Assembly (NCBI GenBank): GCA_021495925.1
Contig: JAKEKT010000061.1
Span: 176,152 to 240,151 of the forward strand
Origin: Diplodia intermedia
Lineage: Eukaryota; Ascomycota; Dothideomycetes; Botryosphaeriales; Botryosphaeriaceae
Reading direction: 5' to 3'
Length of the DNA stretch: 64,000 nucleotides
Both the position numbers and the translations under genes were made by a program. Of the stretch, positions 58,402-64,000 are shown piece by piece; the first letter of the stretch is position 1; each line of letters begins with the position of its first letter. The notes under the pieces are model-generated. The model ran no database searches and was not told the origin of the DNA. It worked only from the letters and a program-made list of their open reading frames with translations.

Positions 58402-60711
58402 ATGAGGATCCCTAGTCCATGGCTTATATTGTTGACGTTTGGGGCTTGCGGCGCGGCTGCGGAAGGTATGTCTCACCAAATAGCTTCTTCGTCTTCGACA
58501 CTAACACTACTAGGAATGCTTTCTGCCACCAGCGTTAATTCTACTCCCGATGACCAGACCCTGACCCCCCAAGACAACCGCAATGGTTGGATCAATCCTG
58601 AAGACTTGACTCCTATGCCACAGTGCATCGCCCAGCAGGATCCATCCACTTGGTTGAGTACTATGACAGGATGTACCGGCCTACGATGCACCCGTCATTT
58701 CGGAATCATCTGCACCCATCACCAATGGCTGACTCAGGCCAGCTGTCTCAGCACTGGGTTTTCTTCCGATGTCGTGAAAACCTATCTCCCGTACTGCAGT
58801 AGATCGGTACTCGCCAAAGCACAGTTGTATCATTGGATTCGCGACATGACCGACCGAACGTGGCTTGTTGATGTCGGCGACGCGAATGAGCTGCAAAACC
58901 TCTCCCCGGCTTCCCTTTCCAAAGGATATGCGGCAGTCAGCGTGACAAACAATGCACCATCATGTCTGACGGATTCGGTTTCGGCTCTGTCGATGGAACC
59001 CTTCGAACATGTAATGGCTTCCTGCAGTTTCACAAGCACCACCCAACATACCGGAAGGGCCGATCGACCTTGGGAATACCGTGGAGATCTAAAGTCAATA
59101 GTCGCCCTGGATTTTGAAACTGTCGGATACAGTCTTACCGGTGGTAGCATCGGACATGGCGAGTATTTTGACAAAGGATGCTTCTGCCGCACCTTCACCA
59201 TGGATACTGAGAAGGAGCCCTGTTCAGGGCCAGGGCATTTGGACTGGACGCAGGAGCAGCTGTGGATGAAGGTCATCTGTGGGCCGACGTCTTTACCCAA
59301 GAACTGGACGGATTCCCTCAAAGTCACAGGATCCCGCTACATTCCCATCGAAGACTGGCATTGGCCCACGTTTGTACCAAAGCGAGTGACTGGGCTTGTT
59401 GATCAATGCGCAACCGATGCCTGTGGGATCGACTCCAGTGGCTACTGCAAAGTCAAGCGCACGGTGGATAGGACTTGCATCTGCCGCAACATGAACTTTC
59501 AAACCTGTGGAGATTCATGCCAGGACTTTGAAACCCGAATATCCTATGTCAAGTGGCTCCACGACCTCTGTGGCGACGTGCAGGACTGGCACGGTCTCCC
59601 GGACAACTGGCGCCAATTGACCATTCCCGCCACCCTCGAGATGATTCCATGGCAATGGACCATCACGCCATCCAATGAGTCGAGCAAATGTCCCTCGAAT
59701 GAGTGGAAGCTCGGAAGTTTCGCTCTTGCTAATGCGGCCACCTTTCTTGCGGCATTACGCGGTCCAAGAGCAGGAGTCCATCGATCCGCACCATGGTTCA
59801 TCACGGGAACTCTAATCGCCGCTCTCCAACTGCTGGCGAATTGGGTGAACAGCCTTCTCATTCAGGGAACTCCTGGTTATAATGATGTTCCCGTTGCCCA
59901 ATTGATCTTTCTCTGGTGCTCGATGCCTCGGCTCTCCTGGCTGACATTTTTGATGATTGGTCTACAACCCTACGACGACATAGATTTCTCTGCAGCCAAG
60001 TCTTGCCTGTTTGCGGAAATCATCCTCCAGGCCTTGTCAGCGTCCTATATGGTTCCCATCGTCACGTACGGTCTCAAACACAACTTCTACTTTCGAAACC
60101 TGGACGGCGCGGAGGGAGGACAATCGGCAAAACTCATGTATGCTGGAGCACTGTTGTGGCTTGTTATTGCTACCCTAGCGTTCGTCTGGTCGATGCAGGT
60201 CGCACGTCAGATGCATAGGGTGGACAGATCCTTCAGTGATGATCCACCAATGCGGCGGGGTGACAGGCGAACAATATCGAGAATTGCGCAGAACATGGAG
60301 TCAGAGGTTGATGAACTTCGTTCGTGGCTTGGGAAGCAGGTGGGAAGTTATTGGATGGGCAAGAGTGTCTCAGAAGCATCATCGTCTCTGTTTAGCGGGG
60401 AAAGGTATTACACAACGATGTATGGCACTCTCCCCGTTCAAAGCCAAGGGAAACCGAACTTTCGAGAGGAGCTGGCGAAACTATATGCAGTCACGGCTGT
60501 GACCATGCTACTTCTTTGCTTTGCGCAGTGGCTCTTTTGGGGTGGTTTTATTGGTCTAAGCTCAGAAGAGTACGTACGCATGGAAGGATCTTTGGTCACG
60601 CAGCTAACGAGACTTAGGTTCTGCCTCCCTAGGCTTGAGCTCCTTACGGCTGTCTGGACTGTCTTTTCATTGGCAGGCACTGCTATTAGTTTAGGGTGGC
60701 CTGGAGCTTAA
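58402..60711 (+). CDS. Membrane protein with Cys-rich ectodomain and seven hydrophobic segments
   Basis: I start at 58402 because MRIPSPWLILLTFGACGAAA is a clear signal peptide. An upstream in-frame Met at 58336 would bury it. A 48-nt intron (58466-58513; GTATGT, CTAAC, TAG) is in phase and a multiple of three, so the frame reads through it. Spliced length is 753 aa. Residues about 21-415 form an ectodomain with over 20 Cys (for example CTGLRCTRHFGIICTHH and DKGCFCRTF) and several N-glycosylation sites. Hydrophobic segments follow at about 419-437, 449-471, 481-506, 516-541, 562-585, 677-702 and 729-753. A roughly 90-residue polar loop lies between five and six, and the last helix ends at the stop. 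The predicted topology is N-outside with seven helices, receptor-like in outline, but no GPCR motif is seen. I do not recognise the family. No lesion is visible. Confidence 0.8.
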   Translation: MRIPSPWLILLTFGACGAAAEGMSHQIASSSSTLTLLGMLSATSVNSTPDDQTLTPQDNRNGWINPEDLTPMPQCIAQQDPSTWLSTMTGCTGLRCTRHFGIICTHHQWLTQASCLSTGFSSDVVKTYLPYCSRSVLAKAQLYHWIRDMTDRTWLVDVGDANELQNLSPASLSKGYAAVSVTNNAPSCLTDSVSALSMEPFEHVMASCSFTSTTQHTGRADRPWEYRGDLKSIVALDFETVGYSLTGGSIGHGEYFDKGCFCRTFTMDTEKEPCSGPGHLDWTQEQLWMKVICGPTSLPKNWTDSLKVTGSRYIPIEDWHWPTFVPKRVTGLVDQCATDACGIDSSGYCKVKRTVDRTCICRNMNFQTCGDSCQDFETRISYVKWLHDLCGDVQDWHGLPDNWRQLTIPATLEMIPWQWTITPSNESSKCPSNEWKLGSFALANAATFLAALRGPRAGVHRSAPWFITGTLIAALQLLANWVNSLLIQGTPGYNDVPVAQLIFLWCSMPRLSWLTFLMIGLQPYDDIDFSAAKSCLFAEIILQALSASYMVPIVTYGLKHNFYFRNLDGAEGGQSAKLMYAGALLWLVIATLAFVWSMQVARQMHRVDRSFSDDPPMRRGDRRTISRIAQNMESEVDELRSWLGKQVGSYWMGKSVSEASSSLFSGERYYTTMYGTLPVQSQGKPNFREELAKLYAVTAVTMLLLCFAQWLFWGGFIGLSSEEYVRMEGSLVTQLTRLRFCLPRLELLTAVWTVFSLAGTAISLGWPGA

Positions 60712-60895
60712 GCCGTCCGAAAGGCTACGTTTGGTTTATGCCATCTGCGCTTGTGGCTGTCGAGACAGTTTACGAAGGTGGACATAATGGTGGTCATTAT
60801 TGCTCTGTCTATTATTACACCCGAGGAACAGATCAGGAGAAAGCCTCGGTAAAAATGAAGAAAATAATTAACAGACGGATGTATAAAATCGCTGA

Positions 60896-61159
60896 TTACC
60901 GTTTCAAAGTGAAAAAAACTCCGGCGTCATCGACGAGCAGGATGGCATCCCAGCGTGTGGCATCTTGGAACACATCTTTTAAGCGAGTTGTCCCGATTTC
61001 AGCTACCGAGACTTGGAGGAGCGGCTTCCGAGATGCCAGCGCGGTGGTTTCAGCTGTCAGAGTCTTCCCAACACCAGGTCGACCGTGGAGCAGGATGACA
61101 AGCCTGTTGCCCTTACCTTCGATCGGGTCGATGCTTGCTAGGGTTGAGTTCTTGCGGCT
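60896..61159 (-). pseudogene. AAA+ ATPase fragment
   Basis: The minus-strand frame encodes IDPIEGKGNRLVILLHG, the Walker A loop GRPGVGKTLTAE, KPLLQVSVAEIGT and the Walker B WDAILLVDDAGVFF. Known: fungal AAA proteins of the BCS1-like or 'ATPase AAA core' type have 'GKG.GL..LLHG.PG.GKTLTAE..AE...(K)PL..(V)S..(D/E)(L/I)G' and 'W.A..LLDEADVF'. The acidic DE of Walker B is DD here. Stops lie on both sides (60896-60898 and 61160-61162) and only about 87 codons remain, against several hundred in intact proteins. Its right end is 30 bp from the AT-rich block, which may have removed the rest. Confidence 0.75.
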
Positions 61160-61242
61160 TTAATGCTGCAACACTAGTGCTTAAAGCATACTGTCTTTTA
61201 TTAATCGAGTTTTAATCTATTCGAGAAAAATCGGTGGTTGTC

Positions 61243-62100
61243 GGTAAATTACTAAAATACCTAGTTTTTAAAAATAATTTCTAAAATATCTATATTCTTA
61301 TCTAGATGTCTAGTTTTAATAAAATTTATCTAAATATTCTACTTTTAAGTATAACTTTTTATATATTTTCTTATAAATCTTAAAATAAATAAAACTAGAT
61401 ATTAAAATAGATAAATTATAAAGTAAAATAGTTAAATAGATATTATTAATAAACTATCTAAATATCTAGTTTTTTTAAAATAGTAAATTACTTAAATATC
61501 TAGTTTTTAAAAACGATAAATTATCGAAATACCTAGTTTTTTAAAAATAATTTCTAAAATACCTATACCCTTATCTAAATATTCTACTTTTAAGTATAAC
61601 TTTTTATGCATTTTCTTATAAAATATAAAACGGGTGAAACTAGATATTTAGATAAATATATTATAAAGTAGAGCATTTAGATAAATAATATTTATTAAAA
61701 TATCTAGTTTTTTTTTAAATTAATAGCGTATTCTAGACTCTTTTTTAAATTAATCGCGTATTTTACTTCTTTTTTAAAATTAATCGTATATTTTAGTTTT
61801 TATTTAGCTTTTATTCGTCTCTTTTCGCCTCTTTTTAGCCTCTTTTTAGCCTCTTTTCTAAATCTATATAATAGAATAGTTCTACGGCAAATTATCTAAA
61901 TACCTAGTTTTTTAAAAATAATTTTTAAAATATCTATACTCTTATCTAGATACCCACCTAGGTATTTAGATAAATAATAGACCTTATATAAAGTAAAGTT
62001 TATAATTTACGAAAAACCGAATATTTAGATAAATAAAATATAAAGTAGAATATTTAGATAAATACTTTTTATTAAAATATTTAGTTTTTTTAAAAAATTA
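61243..62100. repeat. Modular repeat of about 270-370 bp spacing with inverted motifs
   Basis: The block taaatacctagtttttaaaa, then ataatttctaaaatacctat, then ttatctaaatattctacttt recurs at about 61250, 61525 and 61895. Each copy also carries the inverse motif aaactagatatttagataaa further on. These could be MITE-like or subtelomere-like units blurred by C-to-T change. Terminal duplications are not clear. Confidence 0.5.
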
Positions 62101-62539
62101 TATCGACTTCGTTTCTTTATAGAAAAACGTAAAACTTTTAATTTAAGTACTTTATATTTTAATAGTATATAAGAATTTTTCTAAAATCTTCTATTATTTA
62201 AGAGAAAATTAATTTTAAAATTAACGTATTTTTTATTTTCTATTTAAGCTATTCTATATAAGTTTTTTTAAAATATTTTAGTATTTTATAAGAAAATAAA
62301 GTAAATTAAATATTAAATATCTTTAAAATAAAATTCTACGTAAGTTTATCTTTATTTTTAGTAATTTTACTTATTTCTATAAGGCGAAGTATTTTTTTTT
62401 CTTACGCTTTTACGTATTCTCGGCGTAGAACGCTTTAAATTACGCGAAACTAGCGTAAAATCTAGCTTAAATTTATTACTTTATAAGCTAGAATCTAGAT
62501 TCTAGCTTAAAATTAAGCTAGAGAGAGTATTTTAATCGA

Positions 62540-63000
62540 TTTCTTATAAATTCTTATATTTCTAGATTCTTTAAGAGCTACTAGACCTATAATTTACTAG
62601 TTCTTTCTTATTTTCTATAGTAGATTCGCTATTTAGACTAGTTTCTTATAGATTTTTATTATCTAGTAGATTAAATTCTACTAATTCTACTACGTTTTCT
62701 ATAGTAAATTTACTAGATTTCTATAAATTCGCGTATTTCTAGATTCTTTAAGGGCTACTAAAACTATTTTCTTCTAATTCTTTCTTATTCTCTATAGTAG
62801 ATTTACTAGATTCGCTAGATTTCTATAAATTTACGTGTTTCTAGATTCTTTAAGAGCTACTAGACTTAGATTTCTATAAATTTACGTGCCTCTAAATTCT
62901 CTAAGAGCTACTAGATCTATTTTCTACTAAATCTTTCTTATTCTCTATAGTAGATTCGCTAGATTTACTAAATTCTTATAAATTCGTATTTTCTAGGTCG
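62540..63000. repeat. Degenerate tandem repeat (tctagattctttaagagctacta)
   Basis: The motif 'ttctagattctttaag-rgctacta' occurs at about 62560, 62732, 62840 and 62890, each followed by 'ctttcttattctctatagtagattcgct'-like sequence in several units. Units differ in length (about 50-180 bp) and carry transitions and deletions. Confidence 0.55.
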
Positions 63001-64000
63001 AATTCTACTAATTCTTTCTTAGAATTAGAAGAAAATCCCTTAAATTCACTTAAATCTTTATTAGATTAGCTTAATTCTTATAAATTTTTATAATTTTCTT
63101 ATAAATTCTCGCGATTTTCTCTTTACTAAACAAGCTAATTACGATAAAGAATTATATAAGATCTATAAATTATATTTCTTTAAACTTCTCTTTACTACGC
63201 CTAGTATAATTACTTCTATATAGTAAGACGTTATCTATACTTATTTTTATAAGATCTTTTACGCTCTCTTTAGCGTATTTTCTCTATAATTAAATAGATA
63301 TCGCCATCTAAAGTAAAGAAATTTACTATAAAAGGCTTTAAATACTAAGAATTATTATAGAAAACTTAGTAATTTTTAGTAGAATATACTTCTTTAGTAT
63401 ATTTTAAAGTATTATATCTAAATTAGATAATTAGAGCGTGCGTATAATAATAGAAAATTTAAAAATTTTAAAAATTAAGATAGAAATACGTCTTATCTTT
63501 AAGATTTATAATAAATTATATACGTTCTTTTAAAACTATATCTAGACCGCGTTCGTAATTAAAAATTACTACTCGCTAAATACGTAACTAAATTAATTAA
63601 TTAGTTTAAATTTAATTTAGAATATTTTAGTAATTTACTTACTTCTAGTAATTCTACTTAAAATTTCGCCTATATCTAGTCTATTAGTAGAAATTCCATG
63701 CGTTTTTAACTATTCTAAACGAATTTTTATATAATAAAATTCTAAATATTCTCTAGTACGAGTAGAATATGCTATTTTCTATATAGTAACTATAAAGAAT
63801 TTATAGATTTCGAGATATTTAATGTTATTTAGTCGTATCTAGAATGATTTTTTACTAGAATTACGTATTTTATCTATTAATTATGCGGTATTTAATCGAT
63901 ATACTCTACTTCTTAAGTATTTAGTACTCGAATTACGTTAAGTTTTTACTAAAATTCGAATTCGTTTATAATATATACTAGCTAAAATTTAATTAGCTTA

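Larger units (their letters stand above)
61190..64000. repeat. Second AT-rich, RIP-like block (continues past the right edge)
   Basis: Composition changes sharply at about 61190 to AT-rich sequence without long frames, similar to 2.5-48 kb. It does not match the LINE or copia family of the left block in any stretch I compared. It contains two repeat groups (listed separately), and 63000-64000 has no structure I could identify. Confidence 0.7.

Noticed and set aside
57984..58415. Plus-strand 143-codon Pro/Arg-rich frame
   Set aside because: It is driven by a C-rich low-complexity tract that opens frames on both strands, and it overlaps the start of the real membrane-protein gene.
60696..61163. 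Plus-strand 155-codon frame
   Set aside because: The minus strand of this stretch encodes the Walker A and B motifs of an AAA ATPase. The plus frame is its shadow.
61190..64000. CRISPR-like or telomeric array
   Set aside because: Repeat units vary in length and sequence, no telomeric TTAGGG repeats are seen, and the organism is a fungus.

Overview
The window is nuclear DNA of a filamentous ascomycete (Pezizomycotina). Three things show this: short GT-AG introns of about 48-70 nt, fungus-specific families (HET domain, NRPS-like adenylating enzyme, DUF3176-type membrane protein, M35 aspzincin, Kex2-processed repeat precursor), and large AT-rich blocks carrying the signature of repeat-induced point mutation (RIP: C-to-T and G-to-A, with CAA/CAG/TGG codons turned into stops).

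Layout. 1-1014: 5' end of an NRPS-like gene on the minus strand. 1738-48715: one minus-strand DUF3176-type gene, now a pseudogene. Its 5' piece lies at 48005-48715 and its 3' pieces at 2089-2890 and 1738-1937. Between them sits a Ty1/copia LTR retrotransposon (2896-47999, 148-bp LTRs, tatta target duplication, tRNA-iMet-like primer site). That element is itself broken by five insertions of one 6.5-kb LINE family (Tad1/I-like, with endonuclease, RT and RNase H), and a sixth LINE copy is nested inside the fifth. All of it is RIP-mutated, and no reading frame of useful length survives from about 2.5 to 48.4 kb. A separate unmutated 146-bp solo LTR of the same copia family lies in the 3' end of the broken gene.

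48.7-61.2 kb is normal-composition DNA. It holds a secreted precursor with eight 13-residue cores ending in WDYG between KR sites (50556-51149), an M35 peptidase fragment, a 379-aa protein I do not recognise, a broken HET gene, a six-cysteine small secreted protein, a possible small minus-strand gene, a 753-aa membrane protein with a cysteine-rich ectodomain and seven hydrophobic segments, and an AAA ATPase fragment. From about 61.19 kb to the end a second AT-rich, repeat-filled block begins.

The most interesting items are the Kex2-processed repeat precursor (a candidate RiPP or signalling peptide, with an extra WDYG repeat beyond its stop codon) and the reconstruction of a host gene split by a nested retrotransposon stack whose target-site duplications give the order of insertion and mutation. 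The setting, small secreted-protein genes and decayed genes between two RIP islands, fits a fast-evolving accessory compartment.
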